Assembly (NCBI GenBank): GCA_051293835.1
Contig: JBPKMA010000003.1
Span: 274,917 to 338,916, forward strand
Source of the DNA: DATLZU01 sp051293835
GTDB taxonomy: Bacteria > Nitrospirota > Nitrospiria > Nitrospirales > Nitrospiraceae
DNA: 64,000 nucleotides
Direction of reading: 5' to 3'
This document shows positions 26,783 through 36,100 of this stretch, piece after piece. Numbering within the stretch: the stretch's first letter is position 1; each line of letters starts with the position of its first letter. The notes below the pieces were generated by a model. The model ran no database searches and had not been told where the DNA came from. It worked only from the letters and a program-made list of their open reading frames with translations. The translations under genes were made by a program, and so were the position numbers.

Positions 26783-28833
26783 CTCGCCGAACTATCGGCG
26801 CGTGGCTCCACTAACGCCGCGAATGCGTCTTCGGTCAGCAGCGCGATCCCCAATTTCTTGGCCTGCTCCAGCTTGGAGCCGGGTTCCTTGCCTACCACCA
26901 CATAGTCGGTTTTCTTGCTGACACTGGACGTCACGTGTCCTCCCAGTTCCTCCACCAACCGTCTGGCCTCCTCGCGGCCGTATCGCTCCAGCGCGCCGGT
27001 GAAGACAACGGTCTTTCCAGCTAGTGTTTGAGCCCGCGCATCGCGCCGGAAAGTGTCAGCGGGGCTCTCGATCTGTAAGCCCAACTGCAACAAGCGTTGG
27101 ATGACGTGCCGGTTGCGCGCTTCCTTGAAGAAGGACTCCAGGCTGGCGGAGATCTCCGGGCCGATCTCGCGGACCTGCAGGAACTGCTCGCGATCGGCCT
27201 CCATGATGGCCTCTAGCGTACCGAAGTGTCTGGCCAGGACCCGGGCGATGTGTTGGCCGACCTGTCTGATGCCCAACCCGAACAAAAAGCGCGCGAGGCT
27301 AACCCGTTTGCTTCGTTCGATCGCCTCCAGCAAGAGCGTGGCCGATCGATCAGCGAATCCGTCCAGCGTCAGGAGTTGGTCCTTGGTCAAGGTGTAGAGA
27401 TCGGCCAGGTTCTTGACCAACCCTCGATCGACCAATTGCGCGACGGTTTTTTTGCCCAGACCGTCGATATTCAGGGCATGCTTCGAGGCAAAGTGTTCCA
27501 GCGCCCCTTTCAATTGCGCCAAACAAACGGCCTGGCCGGTGCAGTAGTAATAGGCGCCTTCCCGCGCAACTGCCGAGCCGCACACCGGACAGTGATCAGG
27601 CATGCGGAACGGCTCTGAGCGGTGTTCTCCTGGGACAGGCACACGCTCGGCGATTGCCGGGATCACGTCGCCGGCCCGTTCGACCTTGACGGTGTCGCCT
27701 ACCCGGATGTCTTTCCGCGCCACTTCGTCTGCGTTGTGAAGCGTCGCCCGGCTGATCGTCACGCCTCCGACTTCGACCGGCTTCAACAACGCGAGCGGAG
27801 TCAAGGTTCCGGTACGTCCGACGGAGACGACGATGTCCTGGACGACGGTGATTTCCTTTCGCGGCGTGAACTTATAGGCGATGGCCCAGCGCGGACTGCG
27901 GGATTTTTCGCCGAGCTGTTCCTGCCAGTCTCGGCGATTGACCTTCACGACGATGCCGTCGATTTCGAACGGCAGGTTGTCGCGGACGGCTTCCGTCTCG
28001 CGGTGAAAAGCAATGACATCTTCGATGGTCGGGCAGCGGCGGCGCTGAATCGGGACGGGCAGACCCCAGCGGGCCAACGCTTCCAACTCGTCCCAGTGGG
28101 TCGGCGGCAGAGTGGACGAAGAGGCCATGATTTCGTAACAGGTGACGACGAGCGGCCGTTCCGCGGTGATGCGGGAATCCAGTTGCCGCAGCGAACCGGA
28201 CGCGGCGTTGCGGGGATTGGCAAACGCCTCTTCGCCCCGTTCCGTCATGCGCCGGTTAAGTGCCTGAAAGTCGTCGAGCCGCATATAGACTTCGCCGCGC
28301 ACGACCAGATGAGCGGGCAGATCCGATTCCGGCAAAAGTTGCAGCGGCAGCGGCTTAATGGTGCGCAAGTTTACGGTCACGTCCTCACCGGTCACGCCGT
28401 CGCCTCTGGTGGCGCCGCGGACGAAGCGGCCGTCCTCATACACCAGCTCCACTGAGAGCCCGTCGTACTTCGGTTCGGCCGTATATTCGACGGTTTCCAC
28501 GTCGAGTTCGCGCTTCATGCGTTTATCGAAGGCAAGAACTTCCTCCTGATCGGCGACCGAGTCGAGGCTGAGCATCGATTTCTCATGCGTGACCTTAGCG
28601 AGTTCATCGAGCGGCGGCGCGCCGACACGCTGGGTGGGGGAGTCGGGGGTAATCAGGTCCGGATAGGCCGTTTCCAGTTCGACCAGTTCCCGGAACAACT
28701 GATCGTATTCGGAATCCGAAATCTCCGGCCGGTCTTTCACGTAGTACAGATAGTCGTGTCGGCGGATCTCTGTCCGCAAAGCCTCGATGCGCTTTCGGGC
28801 TGCTTCACGGGAGAAGTGGTGCGCATGCGTCAT
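26779..28833 (-). CDS. ligA: NAD-dependent DNA ligase LigA
   Basis: Seals nicks in replication and repair using NAD. All domains are present in 684 residues: Ia domain (HDYLYYV, DSEYDQLFREL), adenylation domain with catalytic Lys122 in EPKYDGLSVEL, OB fold, the four-Cys zinc finger (CPVCGSAV ... YYCTGQAVC), helix-hairpin-helix repeats (IDGLGKKTV, LFGLGIRQVGQHIA) and a C-terminal BRCT domain (TLAGKTVVFTGALERYGREEA). Length is normal for the family. The ATG gives the conserved N-terminal helix. It stands 28 bases downstream of the TraB-like gene on the same strand, so may be the last gene of that transcription unit. Confidence 0.97.
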   Translation of the reverse strand: MTHAHHFSREAARKRIEALRTEIRRHDYLYYVKDRPEISDSEYDQLFRELVELETAYPDLITPDSPTQRVGAPPLDELAKVTHEKSMLSLDSVADQEEVLAFDKRMKRELDVETVEYTAEPKYDGLSVELVYEDGRFVRGATRGDGVTGEDVTVNLRTIKPLPLQLLPESDLPAHLVVRGEVYMRLDDFQALNRRMTERGEEAFANPRNAASGSLRQLDSRITAERPLVVTCYEIMASSSTLPPTHWDELEALARWGLPVPIQRRRCPTIEDVIAFHRETEAVRDNLPFEIDGIVVKVNRRDWQEQLGEKSRSPRWAIAYKFTPRKEITVVQDIVVSVGRTGTLTPLALLKPVEVGGVTISRATLHNADEVARKDIRVGDTVKVERAGDVIPAIAERVPVPGEHRSEPFRMPDHCPVCGSAVAREGAYYYCTGQAVCLAQLKGALEHFASKHALNIDGLGKKTVAQLVDRGLVKNLADLYTLTKDQLLTLDGFADRSATLLLEAIERSKRVSLARFLFGLGIRQVGQHIARVLARHFGTLEAIMEADREQFLQVREIGPEISASLESFFKEARNRHVIQRLLQLGLQIESPADTFRRDARAQTLAGKTVVFTGALERYGREEARRLVEELGGHVTSSVSKKTDYVVVGKEPGSKLEQAKKLGIALLTEDAFAALVEPRADSSAS

Positions 28834-28860
28834 GGCTAAACCAGCCGGGCGAACCAGTTC

Positions 28861-30774
28861 TCACTCTCTGATGAACCTCGCCGCATAACTTCTGACTTCG
28901 TGTCCGTTCAGCACGTGGAATCGACGTAGGCGATCCACCGTCTGCCCAGAAAATCGGCTCAGAGGAATTGGAACAAATTTCCGTCCGAAATGCCGGGCGA
29001 TCCGCCGCCATGAGGCGCGTGGCGGAATAGGAGCAACCAATGCGATATGGGGCTCGCGGGAATGCATGGCCGCGGCGGCGATGAGGCGATCCTCCAGTGT
29101 CTTGGCGAAATCGAGAGCGGGGTCGGTCCAAATGTCCGGGATCGGTCGGGGAGGGAACAGAAACATCGCGCCGCCGTAGCGGGACTGGGCGATCCCCGGC
29201 CCGACTAGGTTGTCTTCGAACGGGGTGGCGTAAAAGCACAGTGTAGATTCCTCGGCGTGTTCCGCGTACCAGGTTGCCCGCCAGCGATAGGTGTCGGGAT
29301 CGGCCGGCGTGTCAAACAGAAAGACTACCACCTCAACGTTGCTCCGGGCCGGAGGAATCTCCTTGACATAAATCTCCATGCGCGGGTGGCCCGTCGAGGA
29401 AGTCGAGACGGCTGCGCTGGCACTCCGCAGACGGGCGCACCAATGGCGCAGGCTTTCGCGGAGATCGATCCCATCCTTGATGGATGAGGTGAACTTTTCC
29501 ACTTTTGCCAGGTCGGCCCCCAGGATGGCCCGTGCCTGTTCCCGCACGTGGCTGGTGAAGCTTTCGATCTTCTCGTCTTCCGGTGGCCAGGAGCACTGAC
29601 GGAACGGATTCCACAACAGCGCCCACCGTCGGCTCTTCATCCGGGTCGGCTTAGGGCGGAGGGACAGGGAGCGCCACACGAGCGGCGGACCTTGGAGCCG
29701 GTTCTTGGCTCGGACGATCTGTCCGTCCGGCAACTCCGCTTGGCCGATTCCGGCTGTCACGGGCGGGAACAACTCATCCTCGATGTCGGTCTGAAACGCG
29801 TAGCTTTTGGCCGTTTCCAGGAGCTTGATCGCAAACTCGTCGCCGGCAATCTGTTTGGCCGCCAATACAAGGGTGTATAGGTCGGGGGTCAAGCGTCGCT
29901 CCAGCAGCGCGAGGTTGCGTACGTACTGTAAATAGACCTGCAGCAGTTGGGGAGTAATCCAATCCGACACCGAATGGCTGTCCGTCTCCTGTTCCGCCTT
30001 CCAGCGGGCGCGCGTTTCGATGAGCAATTCCTTGATGCCGTCCACGGTGAGATGGCGGTCCGAGCGAAGTTCTGCCCGCCGCCGTTCGTACAGCTCGGTG
30101 ATGAAGGGCAATTCCCCCAGCACGAAGTACAGCGTGGAGGGAGCAACCGAGTACAGAGCGGGAGAAGCCGTGATCAATTCGGGGAGCAGGTACGGTCGTC
30201 GTTCCCGATACGCGTCCCGAAGCCAGGGCCAATCGGCGGCAGGGCAGAGGCAAAGGATCGACTCGTGGTCCAGCTCTAGTTCGTGTAGCCTGAACGCCAT
30301 CCAACAGATGCGCTCCCATCGCTGCGTGCCCGGCGTCGGCGGCGGCAGCGACGGTAACACAGCGGCCACAAAGGCAGCCAGCGGGACGCACTTGAGACTG
30401 TAGGGATCGGGCGAGACAAACGGCGAGGGTTCAAAGACGCGCACCTCGCGGTCGATATAGGCCCGCGCGATGCCTTCCCCCATCGCCACCCTGGCTCCCA
30501 TGACGACGGCCTGGCAAGGATCGACGGGCACGTAGCTCACAGTCGGTTCTCCGTCGTGATCCGGTTCCGGAAGGACAACCAGGCTGATGTGGGGCAACCG
30601 GTCGATCCCGCGTTCGAACGGTTCCTCGACGGATGGAGGAAGGGGCAACGCTAGACAGTCGTAGCGCCGACTGATCAGCCGTTCGCGCACTTCCTGTGCG
30701 ATGTCTCCGCTCGCGTGCAAGATGGGGAGTACCTCGATCCGAGCGGAAAGCCTGAAGACCGCGTCGTCATTCAT
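28861..30774 (-). CDS. Large partner protein of the AAA+ ATPase; possible TraB/DUF5682-like N-terminal domain
   Basis: Protein of 637 residues without a confident family. The N-terminal 200 residues (ILHASGDIAQEVRERL, LISRRYDCLALPLPPS, YVPVDPCQAVVMGARVAMGEG, AYIDREVRVFEP) resemble the TraB/GumN or DUF5682 type of fold, where an Arg/His-rich pocket follows a leading HxxG element. The middle is alpha-helical, and the C-terminal region (residues about 470-637) is a separate domain with many aromatic residues. No signal peptide or membrane helix. Its start follows the AAA+ gene by 13 bases, so the two form an operon. DUF5682 proteins occur in MoxR-VWA gene clusters, which would fit, but that link is inference. 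Confidence 0.55.
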   Translation of the reverse strand: MNDDAVFRLSARIEVLPILHASGDIAQEVRERLISRRYDCLALPLPPSVEEPFERGIDRLPHISLVVLPEPDHDGEPTVSYVPVDPCQAVVMGARVAMGEGIARAYIDREVRVFEPSPFVSPDPYSLKCVPLAAFVAAVLPSLPPPTPGTQRWERICWMAFRLHELELDHESILCLCPAADWPWLRDAYRERRPYLLPELITASPALYSVAPSTLYFVLGELPFITELYERRRAELRSDRHLTVDGIKELLIETRARWKAEQETDSHSVSDWITPQLLQVYLQYVRNLALLERRLTPDLYTLVLAAKQIAGDEFAIKLLETAKSYAFQTDIEDELFPPVTAGIGQAELPDGQIVRAKNRLQGPPLVWRSLSLRPKPTRMKSRRWALLWNPFRQCSWPPEDEKIESFTSHVREQARAILGADLAKVEKFTSSIKDGIDLRESLRHWCARLRSASAAVSTSSTGHPRMEIYVKEIPPARSNVEVVVFLFDTPADPDTYRWRATWYAEHAEESTLCFYATPFEDNLVGPGIAQSRYGGAMFLFPPRPIPDIWTDPALDFAKTLEDRLIAAAAMHSREPHIALVAPIPPRASWRRIARHFGRKFVPIPLSRFSGQTVDRLRRFHVLNGHEVRSYAARFIRE

Positions 30775-30787
30775 CGTGGCTGTGCTG

Positions 30788-31741
30788 TCAGCGGCCCGGA
30801 TGCAAGGGATCGTCGCTGTCGAAGAAGAAATCCCCCAGACCTTTCGGCAACGGCTGGTCGCCGAGCGCCCGTTGGCGCCTGCGTGCCAGGGTTTCCAGGT
30901 CCAGGGCCTCGTCGCTCAGCACCTTGACCAGGGCCTCGCGCCACGCCTCGTCTTTTGAGAGCGGATGCGCGGGATCCTGAGCCAGGCGCTTGAGCGCATA
31001 TTGCAGGATGTGGATGCCGTCGCGGACCGAATATTCCAGATTGAGCTGATGCGCTTGTTGGAGGAACTCCACCGTCATAGCCAGCATCTCGGCCGGCGCG
31101 AACGGAAGATGGTACCGGAGAATGGCCAGTTCGTCCTCCTTTCTGGGAAACCCCATGTTCAACGTCGGCTGGAGCCGGGAGAGGATGTAATCCGGTACTT
31201 CGTAGGTGGACGCGTCCTCGTTCATCGTCACGCAGCAACGGAATTCGGGATGGGCTGGGATGAGCACACCCGCAACGATCGACTCCACGCACCGGCGGTG
31301 GTCCAGGAGCGAGGCGAGTGACGCCCAACTTTTCTCGTTCATGCGGTTGCCTTCGTCCAACACGCAGACGCCCCCGGTCAACATGGCGGTGACCAGCGGC
31401 GACGCGTGGTAGGCGATAGATCCGGACTCCGCCAAGACGGGCGTGATCAGCAGGTCTTCCGGTCTGGTGTCGGCCGTGCACTGAAAGATGTAGAGGTCTT
31501 GTTTCCGCTCGCGGGCGCCGGACATGGCCAGCGTCGTCTTGCCGATACCGGGTGGGCCCGTGATACGCGGCGAAAGCGGCAGGTCCTTCTCGTCGACGAC
31601 CAGCCAGCAAGCGAGCAGTTGGCGCAGGATTTCCCGGTCGCCGATCCATTCCTGCGAACTGGCGATCGGTTGCGCCAGATGGAGGGTCACGCCGTCGATG
31701 ACCACGGTCCGGCTGGCGCTGATTTCCGGTTTCTTTCGCAT
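30788..31741 (-). CDS. MoxR-like AAA+ ATPase
   Basis: ATPase of 317 residues from the ATG at 31739-31741 (MRKKPEISASRTV); the longer upstream frame has no conserved sequence. Walker A is GPPGIGKTTL, Walker B GGVCVLDEGNRM, sensor 1 region CCVTMNEDAS, with Arg fingers near SRLQPTL, all as in the MoxR/RavA/CbbQ group. These ATPases remodel or insert cofactors into partner proteins, generally a VWA-domain protein; here the partner is an unusual 637-residue protein and no VWA gene is nearby. The pair is transcribed together toward ligA. Confidence 0.85.
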   Translation of the reverse strand: MRKKPEISASRTVVIDGVTLHLAQPIASSQEWIGDREILRQLLACWLVVDEKDLPLSPRITGPPGIGKTTLAMSGARERKQDLYIFQCTADTRPEDLLITPVLAESGSIAYHASPLVTAMLTGGVCVLDEGNRMNEKSWASLASLLDHRRCVESIVAGVLIPAHPEFRCCVTMNEDASTYEVPDYILSRLQPTLNMGFPRKEDELAILRYHLPFAPAEMLAMTVEFLQQAHQLNLEYSVRDGIHILQYALKRLAQDPAHPLSKDEAWREALVKVLSDEALDLETLARRRQRALGDQPLPKGLGDFFFDSDDPLHPGR

Positions 31742-32006
31742 TGGGGTTCGAGTCCCGTGCGTGGAGTCAGGCTGGATCTGCCGTTGGCGAAGCCAACCGT
31801 AACACAGCCTCAGGCGATGGGTCAAACGGCCGGATTGGCCCTTTCCGCTTTGACTTTCGCCGCATGGCTCTCTATTCTTAGACTTCCGGTCGCTGGCAGC
31901 GACGACTCGACACGCCATTTCCGGGTGTCATGAGTTGGTGCGCATCGGCGCCGTCCGGCGTGCCTCGCTGGAACGGTTCGAGCCGGATCAATCGGATGGG
32001 AGGGCA

Positions 32007-32588
32007 ATGAGAATGATCAAGACAGTGCGCTTGGTGGTGGCGCTGGTCGGGCTTCCCGTACTGGCCGGCTGCGTCATGGCCGAAAAGTATGAGGCGGAGA
32101 AGGCCCGAAGCTTGAATTTTCAGCGGTTGCTGGCACAGGAAGAAAAACGGACGGCGGAACTGGATAGCGAGGTCAAGCGGACCAAGCGCGAAGCGGCCGA
32201 GTTGGAGGCGAAGAATCGGGAGCTGGCCGCGCAGGTGCAGGCGTTGCGGGAGCAACTGGCGAGACTCCAGGAAGAGGCGGACGCGATGAAGGAAGCCGCG
32301 CTCCTCGAGCGTAAGGCCAACGAAGAAATGCGACGGATGGCGAAGCCGTCCGGCACGAAAAAGGTGGACGTGCCGGGGATGGAGGCGGAGATGGCCGAAT
32401 CGGTCGTCAAACCGGACGCCTCGCAACTCTCGAAGACGACCCCGATCTATCACCAGGTGAAACCGGGAGAAACGCTCTTCCGCCTCAGCCGCAAATACGG
32501 GGTCGCGGTCGACAAGCTCAAGGAATGGAATAAGCTGCCAGACGACATCATCGAAGTCGGCCAGCGGCTGATCGTCGGCTATGAGTGA
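32007..32588 (+). CDS. LysM-domain lipoprotein with coiled coil
   Basis: A 193-residue envelope protein. The signal peptide ends LAGC, a good lipobox. A long, charged coiled coil occupies residues about 27-115 (LLAQEEKRTAELDSEVKR, LEAKNRELAAQVQALREQL). A C-terminal LysM motif (YHQVKPGETLFRLSRKYGV ... WNKLPDDIIEVGQRLIV) binds peptidoglycan. It probably spans from a membrane to the wall. The start is the ATG at 32007, giving a short basic n-region (MRMIKTVR); preceding codons of the frame are unlike a signal peptide. It lies 99 bases before trpE on the same strand. Confidence 0.85.
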   Translation: MRMIKTVRLVVALVGLPVLAGCVMAEKYEAEKARSLNFQRLLAQEEKRTAELDSEVKRTKREAAELEAKNRELAAQVQALREQLARLQEEADAMKEAALLERKANEEMRRMAKPSGTKKVDVPGMEAEMAESVVKPDASQLSKTTPIYHQVKPGETLFRLSRKYGVAVDKLKEWNKLPDDIIEVGQRLIVGYE

Positions 32589-32687
32589 GCGCATTGCTTG
32601 CCGCGGCCGTGCCCTGCCGACCGTCGGCGTCCGTCGCTCCGGGCATCACCGGTGCGTCGGAACGAGAAGCGAGTCGTGAACCGGTCC

Positions 32688-34184
32688 ATGAACAAACCTA
32701 CTTATTCCCTTGATCTCGATGAATTCCGAGCCCTCGCCGGCCAGGGGAACCTGATTCCGCTGTATCGGGAGATTCTGGCAGACTACGAGACGCCGGTCTC
32801 GGCTTTCGCCAAGATCGACCACGGCCCGTCCGCCTACTTGCTGGAAAGCGTCGAAGGCGGCGAGAACTGGGCGCGGTATTCGTTCCTGGGCAGCGGCTCC
32901 CCTGTAGTGATTCGCGAAGATCGCGGTGATCTCCTGATCTCCCGCGGGACCAGCCTGTGTCGGGTGGCGAGCAGGGGGCGCCCCCTCGATCGGCTGAGGG
33001 AGTTGATGGAGCAGTACCGGCCCGTCACCGTGCCCGGGCTCCCCCGGTTCGTCGGCGGCGCGGTCGGCTATCTGGGCTACGATATGGTGCGCACGTTCGA
33101 GGAGCTTCCGGCCGGGCGCAAAGACGGTTTGGGCCTGCCGAACTTCGCTTTCCTCCTCACGGACACACTGCTGATTTTCGACAACGTGTCGCAGAGGATC
33201 AAAGTTGTGGCCAACGCCCATGTGAAGTCGACGCGCCAAGCCGATGTCCGGCTCGCCTATGCGGACGCGACCACCAGGATCGAGAAAATGATCGCCCGCT
33301 TGAAACGGCCGCTGCGCCGAACGCGGCCGAAGCGCCGGCGCAAGCCGATCACCTTTACTCCGAACATGAGCCGCGCAGATTTCGAGAAGATGGTGATGCG
33401 GACTCAGGAGTACATCAGGGCCGGCGACATCGTGCAGGCGGTCCTCTCGCAGCGGTGGGAGACGCATATCCAAACGACCCCCTTTCAGCTCTACCGCGCG
33501 CTGCGGGTGATCAATCCCTCGCCCTACATGTATTACCTGCGCGTGGCCGGTGTGGAGTTGGTGGGGTCTTCGCCGGAAACGTTGGTGCGGTGCGAGGATG
33601 GGGTGATCTCCGTGCGGCCGATCGCGGGCACGCGCCGGCGCGGGCAGACGCCGGAGCAGGATCGGCAATTGGAACAGGAACTGTTGGCAGACGAAAAGGA
33701 ACGGGCGGAGCACGTCATGCTAGTCGATCTGGGACGAAACGACGTCGGCCGGGTGGCGCGTCGGGGATCGGTGCAGGTGGAAGCGTTCATGCAGATCGAG
33801 CGCTACTCCCATGTCATGCACCTCGTCTCGCAGGTCACGGGCCGGTTGGCTCCCGCAATGACGGTCTACGACGTCCTGCAGGCCTGCTTCCCGGCGGGGA
33901 CCGTCTCCGGCGCGCCGAAGATCCGCGCGATGGAGATCATCGAAGAATTGGAACCCACCAGGCGGGGGCCTTACGCCGGCGCGGTCGGCTACTTCAGCTT
34001 CTCCGGCAACATGGACATGTGCATCAACATCCGCACCGTCGTGATCAAAGGCAAGCAGGCCTACATTCAGGCCGGCGCGGGCATCGTCGCGGATTCCAAC
34101 CCCGGGCGGGAGTATGAGGAGACCTGCAACAAAGCCCGCGCCATGATGAGCGCTATCGAATTGGCGGAGCAGGGGCTGGAATGA
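32688..34184 (+). CDS. trpE: Anthranilate synthase component I
   Basis: Converts chorismate and ammonia (from TrpG) to anthranilate, the first committed step to tryptophan. The 498-residue protein has the N-terminal Trp-feedback element LLES (in SAYLLESVEGG) and the chorismate-binding core: RAGDIVQAVLSQR, SPSPYMYYLR-like NPSPYMYYLRV, SSPETLVR, RPIAGTRRRG, DLGRNDVGRVA, FPAGTVSGAPKIRAMEI and GAVGYFSFSGNMD. The ATG at 32688 was chosen because MNKPTYSLDLDEF begins the conserved N-terminus; codons before it are shared only with the intergenic sequence. First gene of the trp cluster. No attenuator leader with Trp codons was identified. Confidence 0.96.
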   Translation: MNKPTYSLDLDEFRALAGQGNLIPLYREILADYETPVSAFAKIDHGPSAYLLESVEGGENWARYSFLGSGSPVVIREDRGDLLISRGTSLCRVASRGRPLDRLRELMEQYRPVTVPGLPRFVGGAVGYLGYDMVRTFEELPAGRKDGLGLPNFAFLLTDTLLIFDNVSQRIKVVANAHVKSTRQADVRLAYADATTRIEKMIARLKRPLRRTRPKRRRKPITFTPNMSRADFEKMVMRTQEYIRAGDIVQAVLSQRWETHIQTTPFQLYRALRVINPSPYMYYLRVAGVELVGSSPETLVRCEDGVISVRPIAGTRRRGQTPEQDRQLEQELLADEKERAEHVMLVDLGRNDVGRVARRGSVQVEAFMQIERYSHVMHLVSQVTGRLAPAMTVYDVLQACFPAGTVSGAPKIRAMEIIEELEPTRRGPYAGAVGYFSFSGNMDMCINIRTVVIKGKQAYIQAGAGIVADSNPGREYEETCNKARAMMSAIELAEQGLE

Positions 34185-34262
34185 GAGCAATGTGTGTGTG
34201 AAGCGCGACGTGCGGAAAGGGCGAACCGACGAGATGCGCAATAACGATCGAGAGCGCTGTCC

Positions 34263-34826
34263 ATGCTCTTGATGATCGACAACTACGACTCGTTCACTTA
34301 CAACCTGGTTCAGTATTTCGGGGAACTGGGCGAGGACGTGCAGGTCTATCGCAACAATAAGATCACGATCGAGGAAATTGAAGCGCTCAGACCCAGTCGC
34401 ATTGTGATCTCGCCGGGACCTTGCACGCCGAAGGAAGCCGGAATTTCGGTGGAGACCATCCGGCATTTTGCGGGGCGTCTGCCTATTCTCGGCGTCTGTC
34501 TGGGCCATCAGTCGCTGGCCGTGGCGTTCGGCGGCGAAGTCATCAGAGCCCAGCGGCTCATGCACGGCAAGACCTCGATGATTCGTCACGACGGCAAGAC
34601 CATCTTCCGCGAATTGCCGAATCCCTTCGAAGCCACCCGGTACCATTCACTGGTCGTCAACCGAGCGAATCTGCCGGCCTGCTTGGAGATTTCCGCCGAG
34701 AGCGAGGAGGGGGAAATCATGGGGCTGCGGCATCGGACTCTGCCGATCGAGGGGGTACAGTTCCATCCGGAATCGATCCTGACGGTCGCCGGCAAGGACT
34801 TATTGCGCAATTTCTTAAAACTCTAG
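34263..34826 (+). CDS. trpG: Anthranilate synthase component II (glutamine amidotransferase)
   Basis: Supplies ammonia from glutamine to TrpE. The class I amidotransferase triad is intact: Cys in GVCLGHQ, His and Glu in VQFHPES. MLLMIDNYDSFTYNLVQYF at the N-terminus and SPGPCTPKEAG are typical of TrpG/PabA; the TrpE-linked context makes TrpG the better name, though many bacteria use one protein for both folate and tryptophan pathways. Length 187 residues, normal. It lies 78 bases after trpE and 23 bases before trpD. Confidence 0.95.
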   Translation: MLLMIDNYDSFTYNLVQYFGELGEDVQVYRNNKITIEEIEALRPSRIVISPGPCTPKEAGISVETIRHFAGRLPILGVCLGHQSLAVAFGGEVIRAQRLMHGKTSMIRHDGKTIFRELPNPFEATRYHSLVVNRANLPACLEISAESEEGEIMGLRHRTLPIEGVQFHPESILTVAGKDLLRNFLKL

Positions 34827-34849
34827 CGAACCGCGGTTAGCTGACGGCC

Positions 34850-35860
34850 ATGATCAAAGACGCCATCGCCAAATTGGCGGAACGGGTGGATCTCTCGGAG
34901 AAAGAAGCCGAGGAAGTTATGCTCGAGATCATGAACGGCGAGGCCACGCCTGCGCAGATCGCGGCCTACCTGATGGGCTTGCGGATGAAAGGCGAGACGG
35001 TGGACGAAATCGCCGGCTCGGTGCGAGCGATGCGGGCCAAAGCGCTTCGCATTCGGGTCGGGGACCCGCTGGTGGTCGATACCTGCGGCACGGGCGGCGA
35101 CCGTTCCCATACGTTTAACATCTCGACGACCGCGGCCTTCGTCGTGGCCGGTGCTGGATTAACGGTGGCCAAACACGGCAATCGGTCAGTGTCATCCAAG
35201 TCGGGGAGCGCTGACGTGCTCGCCGCTCTGGGTGTGAAGATCGATCTGCCGACTGAACGGGTGGCCGATTGCATCAACGAAGTGGGCATCGGCTTCCTCT
35301 TCGCCCCGCTTTATCACGGCGCGATGAAGCATTGCGCCGGGCTGCGGCAGGAGATGGGCGTGCGGACCATCTTGAACATCCTCGGGCCTCTGACCAACCC
35401 GGCCGGCGCCACCGTTCAGGTCATCGGTGTCTATGACGCGGGACTGACGGAGTTACTGGCCAAGGTATTGATGCATCTAGGGACGCAACATTGTTTTCTG
35501 GTTCATGGAATGGATGGGCTGGACGAGGTGACGCTGACGGATCGCACAAGGGTCTCAGAGGGCAAAGCCGGGGTGGTGTCCAGCTACTATATCGATCCCG
35601 CCGAGTTCGGGTTGCAGCGTGCCACGTTGAAACAGTTGGTCGGTGGCACAGCTCAAGAGAATGCGCAGATCGTGCGCGACATTCTCCAGGGGCGGAAGGG
35701 ACCCAAGCGCGATGTGGTATGCCTCAACGCTGCGCCGGCGTTGGTGGCCGGACGAAAGGCCAAAACGCTTCAGGATGGCTATCAATTGGCGGGCAAGGTG
35801 ATCGACAGCGGAGCGGCGGCGGAAAAGCTGGAGCGGCTCATCGAGTTTACGAATACGTGA
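34850..35860 (+). CDS. trpD: Anthranilate phosphoribosyltransferase
   Basis: Transfers the phosphoribosyl group of PRPP to anthranilate. The PRPP glycine-rich loop is VDTCGTGGDRSHTFNIST, followed by AKHGNRSVSSKSGSADVL and the anthranilate-site FLFAPLYHGAMKH with RQEMGVRTILNILGPLTNPA. All are unaltered and the length, 336 residues, is standard. It follows trpG closely and is about 240 bases ahead of trpC. Confidence 0.96.
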   Translation: MIKDAIAKLAERVDLSEKEAEEVMLEIMNGEATPAQIAAYLMGLRMKGETVDEIAGSVRAMRAKALRIRVGDPLVVDTCGTGGDRSHTFNISTTAAFVVAGAGLTVAKHGNRSVSSKSGSADVLAALGVKIDLPTERVADCINEVGIGFLFAPLYHGAMKHCAGLRQEMGVRTILNILGPLTNPAGATVQVIGVYDAGLTELLAKVLMHLGTQHCFLVHGMDGLDEVTLTDRTRVSEGKAGVVSSYYIDPAEFGLQRATLKQLVGGTAQENAQIVRDILQGRKGPKRDVVCLNAAPALVAGRKAKTLQDGYQLAGKVIDSGAAAEKLERLIEFTNT

Positions 35861-36100
35861 AGTTGAGCGGGGCCCGCCAGCGATCGGCCCATTCCGATTC
35901 GGTTGCTTCACCGACTCGGCGGCGCGTACAGAGGGAGAGCTCCTTATTCGTCTTATTCGTCGCACGGTGCGCTCTCACACCTGTCCATATTCGCCGGCGG
36001 GCGCCTGTTGCTTTGTGATGCGATGGGCCAAAGACTCTGAACCCAATGCACCTGTTCAGCCGGTAACGGGAAAAAAGCGTGGGAAAGGTGGAAGTTAGAA

